DNA from: Pseudoips prasinana
Taxonomy: Eukaryota; Arthropoda; Insecta; Lepidoptera; Nolidae
Reading direction: 5' to 3'
Assembly: GCA_951640165.1 (NCBI GenBank)
Contig: OX621257.1
Coordinates: forward strand, 15,821,201-15,885,200
Length of the DNA stretch: 64,000 nucleotides
The position numbers and the translations under genes are program-made. The notes under the pieces were generated by a model that saw only the letters and a list, made by a program, of their open reading frames with translations, made no database searches and was not told where the DNA came from. The number at the start of each line of letters is the position of its first letter. Position 1 is the stretch's first letter. Below, piece by piece: positions 11,291 to 22,950 of this stretch.

Positions 11291-12269
11291 AGACTACATA
11301 AATCTTTTCAACAACCCAGAAATCATGTAGTCCAGTAAAATTTATATTGTAAAAACTCGTCAACCGAATTAACACATTTCTCAGATAGGAAATTTTATAA
11401 TTGGTTTTTGAGTTCAGATCTAGGCACAGTTTTATAAATTTCTGGTAGATGATTGTAAATTTTTCCCGACATACTTATGATATGAGTTTCTAGCTGAAGT
11501 TTCAGTTTTTGTTCCTGGTAATAATAACTTGTTTGGATATCTATAGACTAGCTACCGACATGCTTATTGTCGGCGAGACGAGAACCGGTGAGAGAATTTA
11601 CTACCTCGGACTAAGTATTCCAGGTAAGAAAGTATCTATCTATCTATCTGCAAATTTACATGCAAATCCATTCAATCATCGAAGTTTTAATCTTCACAAA
11701 TGTATAGTAGGTACGATAAAATGAATAAGTAAGTTAAGATTTCAAGTAGAAATAATAATGAAATAAGCATTATCCTACAAATATTACAAATTTGAATGTT
11801 ACCTTTGTAATATTTGTAGGATAATGCTTAATTCAACATTATTTCCACTCGAAATGTTGCCGTATTCATTTTACAGTTTACGCACCAATGTGACCGAGCC
11901 TTGTTACGCCGCCGTAAACTCGATTTACATCAAGCTTGCCAACGAAATATTTCATGGAATATTAGCTATTACTCGTATAATTTCCACCCGGGAACATTTT
12001 ATTACACCCGCCTGGTTTCACAGGCCTGTATTTATAATATAGCTACAGGGATCCCTGGACATGTCTATCAAAAGCTGAAATTATTCAATTCCGGACGAAA
12101 GAAAATAATTATTATAACTTAACTTAACTGCAAGTAGTGTTTGCCTATAATTGGTTGTGCAGTTAGACTTAAGACCCAATGCATGTAAATTATTTATCTC
12201 TATATAAATCTGTAACAACTGTTGGTGAACTTTAATTAAATAAATAAATAAACTTTGATGCCTTAATTT
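11291..12269. other. No gene recognised; contains a near-perfect palindrome
   Basis: Arms 11765-11790 and 11804-11829 are exact 26-bp reverse complements separated by 13 nt. The small open frames on either strand around it have no recognisable similarity. A TATC microsatellite lies at 11636-11648. Confidence 0.5.
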
Positions 12270-12500
12270 CAAACCTCTTCGGTCAAGTAGTAGCGTGTTT
12301 AACTCATAGCCAGATGCTTTCACCCGTTCGTAAGTGGTTTGTGAGGTTAAGCAACTAGGCCTGCGGTCGGACCATAGATGGGTGGCCGCCAAAGTGGTTT
12401 AATTTATGAACGTCTCCGTGTTGTCCCGTTTCATCAGGCAATAGTCTTTAAACCGTATCAGATGCCTACTGGCCGGCTTGAAAAACTCTGACACTAGGGT
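12270..12500 (-). repeat. Interspersed repeat family, copy 2 of 4 (minus)
   Basis: The reverse complement contains GATTACCCTAGTGTCAGAG and the ACCCATCTATGGTCCGACCG block found in the copies at 5935, 43885 and 54225, in the same order. Non-coding. Confidence 0.65.
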
Positions 12501-12696
12501 AATCACTGCTTCTACGATAAGTAAGTAAGTAGATATTGAGGGTTTGGGTTTGAGCCAAAAAGCTTTACTGAGATTCCGGTAGCTAGAACGCGTAGTAGCA
12601 GCCCTAAGGGTGGAAGTTGGCGGTGTTGTATCGCCGTTTCTCGGAGAGTAGGTACGTGAAACTGTCGGATCCCTATACTGACGGCCTAGTCTGATG

Positions 12697-12772
12697 AGCC
12701 GATTGGCGTGGTTGGTAGATAATAGCCTTTCACGCCGCAGGTCGTGGATTCGATTCCACGACAAGGACATAA
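12697..12772 (+). mobile_element. SINE fragment (tRNA-like head)
   Basis: GCCGATTGGCGTGGTTGGTA plus TCACGCCGCAGGTCGTGG and GATTCGATTCCACGAC match the head of the SINE at 10090. The body is lost after ACAAGGACATAAACATAAAA; a piece of body-like sequence is at about 12890-12920. Confidence 0.65.
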
Positions 12773-13529
12773 ACATAAAAAAAATAAAAAAAATATCATT
12801 TATTAGCAGTCGAGTAATTGTACAATTTGATTTACAGTGATAGCCTCACTAGGCAAAGCCTGTATCGAGGCTGTCGATGTGAATGAATATATCGGTTTGT
12901 TCCGACTCTGGTTGTAATTAACGAAAACGAACTAGTGGTTTCCTGATGATAAGTGGACAATCGCAACACCAGAGGAGCCGAAAGTGAGTTGTGGCCTTCA
13001 AGAAATTAATAGGTTTGCTCCTTGAAGGTGATGGTAGGCTTGACTAGATAAGAATCATTGGAAATTCTATAAAAAATTACCAAACATCACTAAATCTCCC
13101 TACCACGCAAATACATAAAAATAATAAATTCATATATTATTATGGTAACGGTAATTTAAAATAAAACCAATAATCTGAAATCGAAAGCAACTTAATATTC
13201 AATTCAGGATCTTCACAAAATAATTACCTGCCTACTTTTTCTTTAAATACCGGCAAAACCGTTTGAGTAAATACTTTCTAATAAAATCGGAAGCTTTTGT
13301 CTAAAATAAACTTCAGTAAAAGATAAGTACCAAGAAGTATAGTCACGCGCATTAGTAAAATAAGTTTACTCAAAATAGCTAGAAAATATTTTAAACCTCA
13401 GGAGAGTTCTTGGTCTTGCGTTTTGTAACCTGAACAATAGACTGTCCTAGAAAAAAAATGATTTGATGACCACAAATTCTTCCATCAGATATCTCGACAC
13501 CAATAAGGTATTCGTTCCCATATCCAATG
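12773..13529. other. No gene recognised
   Basis: AT-rich sequence with no long open frame, no clear splice-linked exons and no repeat I can name. Confidence 0.35.
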
Positions 13530-13715
13530 ATACAGGTAACTCCTCCTTTCTTCTGATTAAATTGCGGGATCCAAGACTGTTAAACTGATTCCCTAACATG
13601 CCTGAGCCTTCCTGCTCAGTGTCATTTCAAGGTGTGCCATTGTTGATCCTGGCTCACAAGAGTTGCAGTAAGAGAGAGGGACTAGTCCCGATACAAAAAA
13701 TAAAGATATAGTTTC
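13530..13715 (-). repeat. Inverted copy of the repeat at 11105-11290
   Basis: On the minus strand this reads GGGACTAGTCCCTCTCTCTT, GCCAGGATCAACAATGG and TTGGATCCCGCAATTTAATC, matching 11105-11290 in order. The rest of the flank up to the Polinton (13716-14385) holds nothing recognisable. Confidence 0.65.
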
Positions 13716-14385
13716 TGAGAAACTTCTTACCAAATGCTCTGAGGCTGTGAGATTCGCTGACATGGTTTTCTATAGGGACTATACTACGGGCCCTTCAAAA
13801 AGGAATGAATATGTTTTACCACTGATTCTAATCGCTCTCGCATTATAGTCATCGTATTACAGTATTGATTATGTTCTTACCGAGTGCATCATACATAACT
13901 GTGAAAGAATTAACAGGACTAAAGATCAACTTTTCGTTATCAGCAGAAATCAATTCACAATAACTAACGTGAAGAACTTCAAAGAAATGGGAAAGTGTTC
14001 GTTCGCCAGACTATGCGATACCAATGTGAGGCCCTTTTCAGTTTGAGATCAATCAAGTTTGGAGTATAGAACGTTCCCATATTAAAAGCTTTATTGTAGA
14101 GTAGGAGCAGAAATAAATTAAAGAGACATATAAGATTTCTCAAGTCTTATAAAGAAAAAGGAAGAAAAGATTTATTATAATAAACAATATAATAAGCGCT
14201 CGTAATTCTGATGGTGTCAAGTGACTATCACGGAACATTAACTTAAAAACTTAAGATACAGGTATGTCACGTACAAATCAATGATAAAATAAGAATATAA
14301 CAAACACAATTTTTAACAATAAAACGAAACAAAATACTTTCTACGCCCTAAATAAATAAAATAATTAAAAACTGTTGTAATGCTA

Positions 14386-14391
14386 GTGGCG
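14386..14391. repeat. Polinton target-site duplication, left copy (GTGGCG)
   Basis: GTGGCG directly abuts the first base of the left inverted repeat and is repeated exactly at 29785-29790. A 6-bp duplication is the established signature of Polinton/Maverick integration. Confidence 0.95.
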
Positions 14392-14494
14392 AGTAGGTGT
14401 AAATTGGGGTTTCTGGATCAGAGGAGATCCAGAAACACCCAATTTACCCATCATTCATAGTATTCAAAGAATGAACAAATAGCTGTTTATTATT
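14392..14494 (+). repeat. Polinton left terminal inverted repeat (103 bp)
   Basis: It starts AGTAGGTGTAAATTGGGG and matches the reverse complement of 29682-29784 with only three substitutions, all in its inner half. Sequence identity stops abruptly after position 14494. A hairpin lies at 14399-14447 inside it. Confidence 0.97.
14399..14447. repeat. Hairpin inside the left inverted repeat
   Basis: Arms of about 21-22 nt (GTAAATTGGGG...CTGGATC and its complement) pair around the loop AGAGGA with a single one-base bulge. An identical structure occurs in the right terminus at 29729-29777. Both sit 7 bp from the element ends, a plausible integrase- or replication-protein site. Confidence 0.85.
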
Positions 14495-15020
14495 CAGAAT
14501 ATAAATATGACAATATTTTCTGTGATCAGAATAAGTTTTTGTACTAGTTAACTTTATGTCTATATTATTATTAACATATTATAGATATCATGAGAAATTT
14601 AGATATTCAATTTAAATGCGTACATTTATCTTAATTCGACATTCATGTATGTTGTATGATATGTATATATGTGCATTCTACTTTTCATCGCCGTCAAATA
14701 ATTACATCTATTCAATACTTCATTCAATAACAGTTAATCAAAAGAATGATGGAGTAGTCAACTTTAAGTCTATTCATTCATCATTAACTTTCAACATTAA
14801 TATGAAAGTTTCAAATTTTTCATCGTTAAATTATTATATTATTTCAACAATTCAATGACACGCGCATGAAATGTCGAGCAACAGTCGGGATCTGTTCCAC
14901 ACGACAACGAAAATGGAATGGGCCTCACTATTGTCCATCACGCCGCCTTATATATAGCGCAGTGGCTACTTACTTTAATTATAATGACGGAGAAATAAAA
15001 AGCAAAGTACCTAATATTGA
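14495..15020. other. Left subterminal non-coding region of the Polinton
   Basis: AT-rich region between the inverted repeat and the 3' end of the leftward gene. A plus-strand open frame at 14616-14858 (80 codons, low-complexity AT-rich translation) is not supported as a gene. A TATATATA stretch at about 14951-14957 could serve a rightward promoter but no gene follows it. Confidence 0.4.
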
Positions 15021-15052
15021 TTTATTTATATAGGATGATTATATTATAAATA

Positions 15053-16131
15053 TCAAATACATGATGTTGAACTTAATTTTTTAACAATTTTAGTAACTAA
15101 ATACTCAGTTTCACTCATAATTTCATCAACATCACTTCGCACTAAATATTGTATATTCACGCTTGCACTATCAGGGTCACTATCTACTTCTTCCATACGA
15201 CGACCATCCACATCATGGACAATTATTTTTATTATTCGGTGAACATGCCCGGCCTCTTTACGCATTATATAGGATTTATTTTTTAAAGATTTTGATATAT
15301 TTTTTTTCCTCTTCATTTTTTTCTTTTCTATTTCTTGCTGTCTACTCTCTTTACATGCATTCGCCGCTACTTCAGCGTACCAGCCCTCTCGGTCTTGAGC
15401 ATAGTAAAATGGATTAAGAACTGGATCTGAGCCCTCTATCAAATTCTGAAATATAAATATTATGTATGATTTTGTGTTATTAAACAACATCAAATATGAA
15501 TTCAATTGTTACAATCGATGGTTACTGAGGTACTTACGTTACATTGTTGGTCAATTTGATCTAAAACAGGACTGTAGGATGGGGAGCGTGACATACTTAA
15601 TTCTATGTCTAGACTTTTGTTAAGAACCTAGAAAAATGCAAAAAATGTATTAATATTTTATTTACTTTTAATTATTTAGTTATTCTATCTCAATTCTCGT
15701 AACAACTATTATGGTTGAAACAAAGTGTCATGTAGAAATAAATACTCACTTATGTAAGTATGACACCTAGGTACCTATATTAAATAACGATTCTACTGCC
15801 TGATAGTAGTATTGGTAATATTTTATTTTTAATTGTAAAAAATACTGAGGAATAATATTAAAACTTACCGATATTACACAATAAAGACAGTTGCCCTCAG
15901 TCAGCTGTAGAATTTGAATAGATATTATTTTATTTTTTTATTTATATATCCACATAATTTTAATCTATAGAGTTCAAAATCGTACGTTTTTATAGATATA
16001 TTATATCCTATACAAACATCGGACGATGAAATTGAATCTCGACACGTGTCGATTAACTTATTGTTTACTAAAAATATCATATATAAAATAAATACCACAA
16101 TGTGTTTGTTCATTGTATTTTTTTCATACAT
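15053..16131 (-). CDS. Spliced leftward gene, predicted secreted protein of unknown family
   Basis: I do not recognise this protein. Four exons can be read on the minus strand, all joined in phase 0: 16131-16069, 15904-15869, 15627-15538 and 15445-15053. Introns 2 and 3 have strong donors (GTAAGT at 15868 and 15537) and all acceptors end in CAG or TAG after pyrimidine tracts; the first donor, GTAAAC at 16068, is weaker. The product would be about 193 residues. Exon 1 encodes a short hydrophobic signal-peptide-like stretch (HIVVFILYMIFL), the next exon has a CLYC pair, and the last exon is rich in lysine/glutamate and then acidic. The final-exon frame stays open for 130 codons, with AATAAA on the minus strand 27 nt past the stop. 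It may be a captured or lineage-specific accessory gene. Exon 1 and its upstream region lie inside a tandem duplication. Confidence 0.6.
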
Positions 16132-17310
16132 GCAGTTGAGAAAAATCGACAGGCAAAGTCATTGTATATAGCTAGTATGTCAAACATTATATTTTTTGCA
16201 ATGTATGTGGTTATTTATAAGGAGAAGATCAAAACAATATACTTAGCAATATCGACATACTATTGTTACGTTCGGTTTCGTCTGCTATTATTGTAATATT
16301 TAAGCTTATTTAATTGGTACATCACAAATAGAATGGTAAGTAATGCTTTTTATTCTTATTTGTACATACTATTACGGTTTATAGATATATCTATACTTCT
16401 ATCAAGATTTGCACGGATTAAACATATTTTATATAATACTTCGAAAACTATCTTTCAACTTTGCTTTAAACAATATTATGGAACATAACAAATCTTGACT
16501 TGACTTGATTAAAAACCCTCTATAAAAATAACCCTATAAAAAGTACCCTGAACCGGCGAGCATGTATGAAGAATATAATGTCAGTAAAGGAAGCGTGGGA
16601 GGTGTGCAAGGATCGTGACAAATGGAAGTCCGTTGTCTCTGCCTACCCCTCTGGGAGACAGGCGTGAGTCTATGTATGTATGTATGTTGTTTACTAAAAA
16701 TATCATATATAAAATAAATACCACAATGTGTTTGTTCATTGTATTTTTTTCATACATGCAGTTGAGAAAAATCGACAGGCAAAGTCATTGTATATAGCTA
16801 GTATGTCAAACATTATATTTTTTGCAATGTATGTGGTTATTTATAAGGAGAAGATCAAAACAATATACTTAGCAATATCGACATACTATTGTTACGTTCG
16901 GTTTCGTTTGCTATTATTGTAATATTTAAGCTTATTTAATTGGTACATCACAAATATAATGGTAAGTAATGCTTTTTATTCTTATTTGTACATACTATTA
17001 CGGTTTATAGATATATCTATACTTCTATCAAGATTTGCACGGATTAAACATATTTTATATAATACTTCGAAAACTATCTTTCAACTTTGCTTTAAACAAT
17101 ATTATGGAACATAACAGATCTTGACTTGACTTGATAAAAACCCTCTATAAAAATAACCCTATAAAAAGTACCCTGAACCGGCGAGCATGTATGAAGAATA
17201 TAATGTCAGTAAAGGAAGCGAGGGAGGTGTGCAAGGATCGTGACAAATGGAAGTCCGTTGTCTCTGCCTACCCCTCTGGGAGACAGGCGTGAGTCTATGT
17301 ATGTATGTAT
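16061..17310. repeat. Tandem duplication, two ~626-bp units
   Basis: Units 16061-16686 and 16687-17310 are nearly identical; differences seen include single-base changes near 16281/16907, 16332/16958 and 16599/17222 and a one-base indel. Each unit ends in a TATG microsatellite and a short RT 3'-end fragment (see 16540-16686). Unit 1 contains exon 1 and the presumed promoter of the leftward gene, so unit 2 carries a second copy of that promoter and exon. Confidence 0.95.
16540..16686 (+). mobile_element. Small non-LTR 3'-end fragment inside the Polinton (and copy at 17165-17310)
   Basis: The plus strand reads a conserved non-LTR C-terminus: CKDRDKWKSVVSAYPSGRQA, stop, then a TATG tail. A related segment lies on the minus strand at 41030-41140. 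It must have inserted into the Polinton before the 626-bp duplication, because both units contain it. Confidence 0.7.
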
Positions 17311-17610
17311 AAAAATAACAGTTGATAAGCAAATTACCGTCTTTTGCTTCACGCAGTCGGGTAAAATTAATCATAACACAAATCGTCTGGATGCGGATAG
17401 CTGACACTGCATTTTCACAACACGTGCCTCTATCCATATTTGGGATACTGTGACGTAGATTTAGCACTATTTAAGGGTCCTGCTGCTGAAGTTGGACCAC
17501 AAAACACTTCTTCAAGAGCTAGTGTCATCATCGTGTACGAGTTAATCAGTACCTAGTTTATTTCTATTACAAGTACCTACACCAGTTCTTCGCTGCGCTA
17601 TTTAAAAAAT
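17311..17610 (+). promoter_or_regulatory. Presumed promoter and 5' UTR of the PolB transcription unit
   Basis: The region precedes the first exon, which ends at 17610. A TATA-like CTATTTAAGG lies at 17467-17476 and an arthropod initiator-like TCAGT at 17546-17550, but their spacing is not canonical, so the exact start is uncertain. The divergent leftward gene starts upstream, so this may be part of a bidirectional control region. Confidence 0.4.
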
Positions 17611-18668
17611 GTAAGTGACGTTGTTTTATTGCCTGTGTATTCGTATTACCTATTCAAGTATTCTAATATATTCTCTTTTGTCGAGTGCTAGCAATCTTTA
17701 CAATTGATCATGAAGCCTTGGGTTCGATACCCAGATCGTACAGTGTTGCTAGTATTTCACATTTAATGAGTAGATATAATGTAGTGAAGATATATTATCA
17801 TATTATGTTATGTAACCATTCTTATATTCAATGATTTATCATTATTCAATCATTCATCATTTAATTTTAATCAAACGATGAATAATTGAATAATGAACTT
17901 GAATTAAATAAATGATTCAGAATTCAATATAACGATAATCATTTATCTGTTGTTAAGTTGTTCTATTAATGGAAGGAAAATAATGAGAGGAAATCTTCAT
18001 AGGTACTCTTACAGATATTCTCAATCATGTTTAAAGCCATTACACACTTACATGCAGGGATTAAACTTTAACAGAACGCTAGCTACTAGATAATCGATAA
18101 GAAGATTGATAAATTGTCACTATTATTTATAGTTAATAAAACTTTCTATTTTTCTTTCAGGTCTAAGTGTAATGCAGAGCAGCTTTTCCCGTCTGAGGAT
18201 GAGTCGGTGTCGGAAACCGTGGCGGTAAAGGCAAAGCCGGAGAAAAAGAAGCGCAAGTCGTCGCATGAGTCCACCAGCCAGCCATCATCCAGCAAGAAAA
18301 CGAAGCCAACCACTAGACCGACAGCCCACGATTTATTCGGAAGCGATTCTGATGACGATAACTTGCCGGCAACAACGGGTAAAAGCTTTCAACCAATCTA
18401 CTCTTATATTACACGTAGATTGGCGAACGGTTTTTCGAGGCAAATGGATGAAAACAAATCAGGCAGTTATTACATAGAATTAAAGATATATAAGTGTGAT
18501 GACATTGAACGAGTGCCACCGCTAAATAGGTGGCGCCACTCAGTCATAACAATTAAAAATAAGTGTGAAAAGGAATCTGAGTCTTGGAAACACTTAACTG
18601 AATATGTTAAGAGTGTTAGAAAAGAGTTTCACGACTGTCCATGCACGTTTATTAATTCGTATCAGTAA
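17609..18668 (+). CDS. Short alternative product of the PolB locus (unspliced second intron)
   Basis: The start codon is split by an intron: AT at 17609-17610, a GTAAGT donor, and G at 18161 after TTTCTTTCAG. Reading on without further splicing gives about 169 residues ending at 18668. The first 73 residues are shared with PolB: an acidic/serine-rich leader, a KKKRK nuclear-localisation-like cluster, and an acidic DLFGSDSDDD segment. The remaining ~96 residues are unique, with four cysteines. An AATAAA at 18759-18764, inside what is otherwise the PolB intron, would allow early polyadenylation. The unique part matches no family I recognise. The open frame across the donor could be chance, but its length and composition look protein-like. 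Confidence 0.5.
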
Positions 18669-21600
18669 TAATAATCAATTATTTGTCCTACGAACTTATA
18701 TTATACCTAAAAGTACATGTATACCCAAATGTAGTGTTACTTATTTGTACTTACTTAAAATAAATACCTATGTTATGCTCTATTATAATATAGTTAATCA
18801 TTATTTACAATCATTATAATTAACACATAATCAATATTGTTTAATCACTATTATATCTTTTTCTATTTTTTCATTAAATATTCCAAGTTACTGTATTTTT
18901 TCTTTTCAGTTCAACCACCTGTTAATTCATCATCAAGCGCTAATATTATTTATTGTGATAAATGCAAAATTGAGATCCCAGTACATGAATACAGATATCA
19001 TAAGAGAACTAATATTCATAAATCAAACTGTTTAATTAAATCGTCATTTTTGAATGTTGATATTATAGCCACAGCGTTTAAAAATAGAATAATGACTTAT
19101 CGCTTAAATCCATCTCAAGAAGACGAATACCTTCTAGCGGAGGCGTTTTTAGATGGTAAGCGAGACGATGTTTTTAAAATTATTGAATTGACTTTATTGA
19201 AACATGACTGTATCAAAGTGAACTTCGAGTTGTTTGCTTATTTTGTGTTACCCGTATCAGGTGAGCAGCAACTGAAGTCATTTAATACAAAATATAAAAC
19301 CATATACGAAAATACTGATTGTGATGAGTTATATTCAAATATAAAAGAGATTTATATAACGAAATTAACTGAATTTGAGCATTGCAAATCTGGATGGGCA
19401 TTTATGTCTGTAAGTCATTTAGAAATTAATATTAATAAGTATTCACCCATGCGAGGTGGATCTTATATCGACTTGCCAGCTAAAATTAAGAATACAAATA
19501 GCTGTTTGAACATACAAAATAGTGATAATTGCTGTTTTTTGTGGAGCATAGCTGCAGCGTTATTTCCGGCTAAAAATAACGTCTGTAGACCTAGCTCGTA
19601 CCCAAATGTGAATTCAATATTTAATACACAGGGTATGTCATTTCCACCATCACATAAAGATATTCAGTTGTTTGAAAAAAATAATTCCGAAATAAGTGTA
19701 AATATTTACGGATTAGACAAGCATCATACTGTTACTGGTCCTTTATATGTTACCAATAACAAGAGAATTAAACACGTTAACTTGTTGTATTTAGAACAGA
19801 ACTGCAGCGCCCATTACTGTTTAATTAAAGACCTTAAGCGTCTAGTCAGAAGACAGGTATCACATCATAAAGGTGCAATGTATTTATGTGAAACATGTCT
19901 ACAGTTTTATACTAGTGAAACAAAATACGCTTCACACAATTGTTCTAAGATTATAACGATATTACCAGAAAGAGATAGTTTTTTAAAATTCAAACATTAT
20001 GAGAGACAGCAAAAAATTAACTTTGTTATATATGCTGATTTCGAATGTTTATTATCTGATTTTAAAGAACCAAATCCCGATAAAAGTACTGTAAGAAATA
20101 AATGTCACCAACCATCTTGTTTTGCATATTATATATGTTGTTCCCATGACAGGAGCTTGAATAAATTTGTTTCATACAGAGGAATAGATTGTGTACAAGT
20201 ATTTATCAAAAAAATTATTAAGGACGCACAGTTAATTCATAAGATTTTAATAACAAAAAAACCCATGAAACCAATGACTAAAGAACAAATTAACGATTAT
20301 TGTAGTGCAACTATATGTCACATATGCAAGCAGTTGTTATTTGACGATAAAGTCCGTGATCATGATCATATTACATCTGAATATAGAGGTGCAGCTCATT
20401 CGCATTGTAAAATTTCATTTAAAGTATGTCCATTCATACATGTTATATTTCATAATTTATCTGGTTATGATGCCCACATATTTATCACGGAATTGTCTCA
20501 ATACGAAGGTGAAATAAAAGTTATTCCCAAAACAAAAGAAAAGTATTTATCCATAACGAAAATTATAAAATCAGATAACAATAGAATGCCTGTACAAATT
20601 AAATTTATAGATTCTTTTCAGTTTCTTAGTTCGAGTATTGATACATTGACTAAAAGTTTATCCGACAATGATTTCGTGCATTTGTCCTCCCATTATTCTG
20701 ACAAGGACCAATTCGATTTAATAAGAAGAAAAGGTATTTATCCGTATGAATATATTAATTCATGGCAGAAATATAATGAAACCGAACTACCATCAAAAGA
20801 TTGTTTTTATAACAGCTTGTTAATGAAAGATATAACAGATCATGAATATAAACACGCACAAACTGTTTGGAAATATTTTAATATTGGTTCTATTGGCGAG
20901 TACACTGATCTATATTTAAAAAGTGATGTACTTTTGCTCTTTGATGTATTCGAAAATTTTAGGAACTTATGTTTAAACAATTATAATCTTGATCCTGCAT
21001 ATTATGTTACTTCACCTAGTTTAAGTTGGGATGCTATGCTTTTTTACACAGGCGTTGAACTAGAGCTGATTAATGATTTAGAAATTTATCAAATGTTAGA
21101 AAAAGGAATCCGTGGAGGGCTGGCACAGTGTACCATTACTAACATTTACTTACCTCAATTTGATGATTCCAAACCTTCAACATATTTAATATATCTTGAC
21201 TGTAACAATCTTTACGGTTATGCTATGACAAAGAAGTTACCCACATCACATTTTAAATTTATGGAACAGAAGAGTATTGAGAATTTTAATTTGTTCGATA
21301 TTCCTGACGATGCTGACAACGGTTATATTTTAGAAGTTGATATGATGTAGCCAGATTATTTACATAATTTACATAGTGACTTGCCATTCGCTCCCGAAAA
21401 ATTTATACCTATTGGAGGAAAGACACCTAAATTAATTGCTAATTTGTATGACAAATATAATTATATAATACACTACGTTCATTTGAAGGAATGTCTTAGA
21501 AATGGTCTAGTATTAAAAAAAATTCATAGAATACTTCAATTTCGACAAGACAACTTTTTAAAAACATATATAGACTTAAATACTAAATTACGGCAAGCAG

Positions 21601-22433
21601 CATCAACACCATTTGAAAAAGATTTCTTCAAGCTATTAAATAATTCAATATTCGGCAAGACAATCGAAAACAAACATAAACAGGTTGATGTTAAATTAGT
21701 TACTAGATGGAATGACAGCTCTAATAAAACTAATAAGTCACTGGGAGCAGAGAAATTGATTACGAAACCAAATCTAAAAAGTATTTCTATTTTTAACGAG
21801 AATTTTATCGCAGTGCAACTGAGTCATGAAAAGCTTATTTTAGATAGACCGATATATATTGGATTTGCTGTGCTTGAATACTCAAAACAACATTTATATA
21901 ATTTCCATTACAATTTTATAAGACATAGGTATGGTGATAATGCCAAACTATGTTATACTGACACTGATAGCTTACTGTACTTAATACAGACACCTGATTT
22001 TTATAAAGATATGCAAGATAATATAGATGAATTTGACACTAGCAATTTTGACGTTAATAATCCTTACGGCATACCAAAAGTGAACGAAAAAGTACCTGGC
22101 TTATTTAAGGACGAATTGGGAGGTGATATAATCATGGAATTTATTGGATTAAGAGCAAAACTTTACTCTATTAAAACGCTGAATACACAAATTAAAAAAG
22201 CAAAAGGAGTGTCAAAGCCAATTACTAAAAGTTTGGATACATCCAACTATAAGGAAGCATTATTTAACAATGTTGAATTAAAGCGTAAAATGAATATGAT
22301 TAAATCCATTAAACATATATTGTATTCACAAGCAGTTGATAAAGTAATTTTGAAAAGAGTTGATGACAAAATACAAGTTCAGTCGAATCAAATAAATACG
22401 CTACCTTGGGGTCATTGTGACGGTGTCATGTAA
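17609..22433 (+). CDS. Polinton DNA polymerase B, spliced, interrupted by one in-frame TAG
   Basis: Family-B, protein-primed-type DNA polymerase that replicates the element. Exons: 17609-17610, 18161-18378 and 18910-22433. The donor at 18379 (GGTAAAAG) and the acceptor TTCTTTTCAG at 18909 join in matching phase. Visible motifs: a zinc-finger-like CDKC...H...C near the start of exon 3; exonuclease motif YADFECLL; an HNH-like CHIC...RDHDH...H..C block; polymerase motif A DCNNLYGYAM (GAC at 21198); motif B NNSIFGKT; motif C YTDTDS. The frame is interrupted only by TAG at 21348-21350, at a place where relatives have an aromatic residue before proline, and then runs open to 22433 (about 886 + 360 codons). 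It is the first gene of the rightward set. The lesion suggests recent inactivation, though readthrough cannot be excluded. Confidence 0.9.
21348..21350 (+). other. In-frame TAG in PolB
   Basis: A single TAG separates two long segments that are in the same frame and carry consecutive PolB motifs. The codon is one base from a tyrosine codon. No other stop or frameshift was seen in 3.5 kb. Confidence 0.9.
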
Positions 22434-22950
22434 AAGCTTTAGATATAAAATATATACTTAAATCTAATTTGTAAATGTAATATCTGTATGTCTTTTTTTC
22501 ATTAAATCGATGTAAACACTATTTTTATTTGTAAAATGTTCCTAAAACCCTGTTTAGACTAATATGTTCATTTTGTTTTTAATTAATTTTAGGCATATAA
22601 AACGATTATAATTAAATAACATATATTTATCTTTTAAACCTGTTTTTTATTATTGTTATTCATTATAGTGGTGCCCTATTTAATCTATAAGATGAGTATA
22701 GTTTGTTTTTGCACTCAAGACATTCTTAAATATATTTTATTTTTAAATTTCTAACTTAATTTATTTGCATAAAATGTGGTTAAAAAGATGGTACATATTT
22801 AATATGAAGGTCAGTCACATACGCTAATAAGTTGCATATGCAGGTAGGTATATGGTTAACCTACATCCTCTGTGAAAAATGGCGTGAGTGCATGTATGTA
22901 GGTATATATATATATATGAATGTTAAATAACATTTGAATTAATCGACAAA
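22434..22950 (+). promoter_or_regulatory. PolB-ATPase intergenic region with TATA repeat
   Basis: 517 bp of AT-rich non-coding sequence. ATTAAA at about 22502 could be the PolB polyadenylation signal. A TATATATATATATA run at about 22902-22917 lies some 35 nt upstream of the ATPase start and may be its TATA box. Confidence 0.5.

Noticed and set aside
14616..14858. 80-codon plus-strand frame in the Polinton left end
   Set aside because: AT-rich low-complexity translation, no promoter or similarity; not supported.
17159..17467. 102-codon minus-strand frame upstream of PolB
   Set aside because: Much of it is antisense to a duplicated non-LTR tail and the PolB 5' region; no independent evidence.
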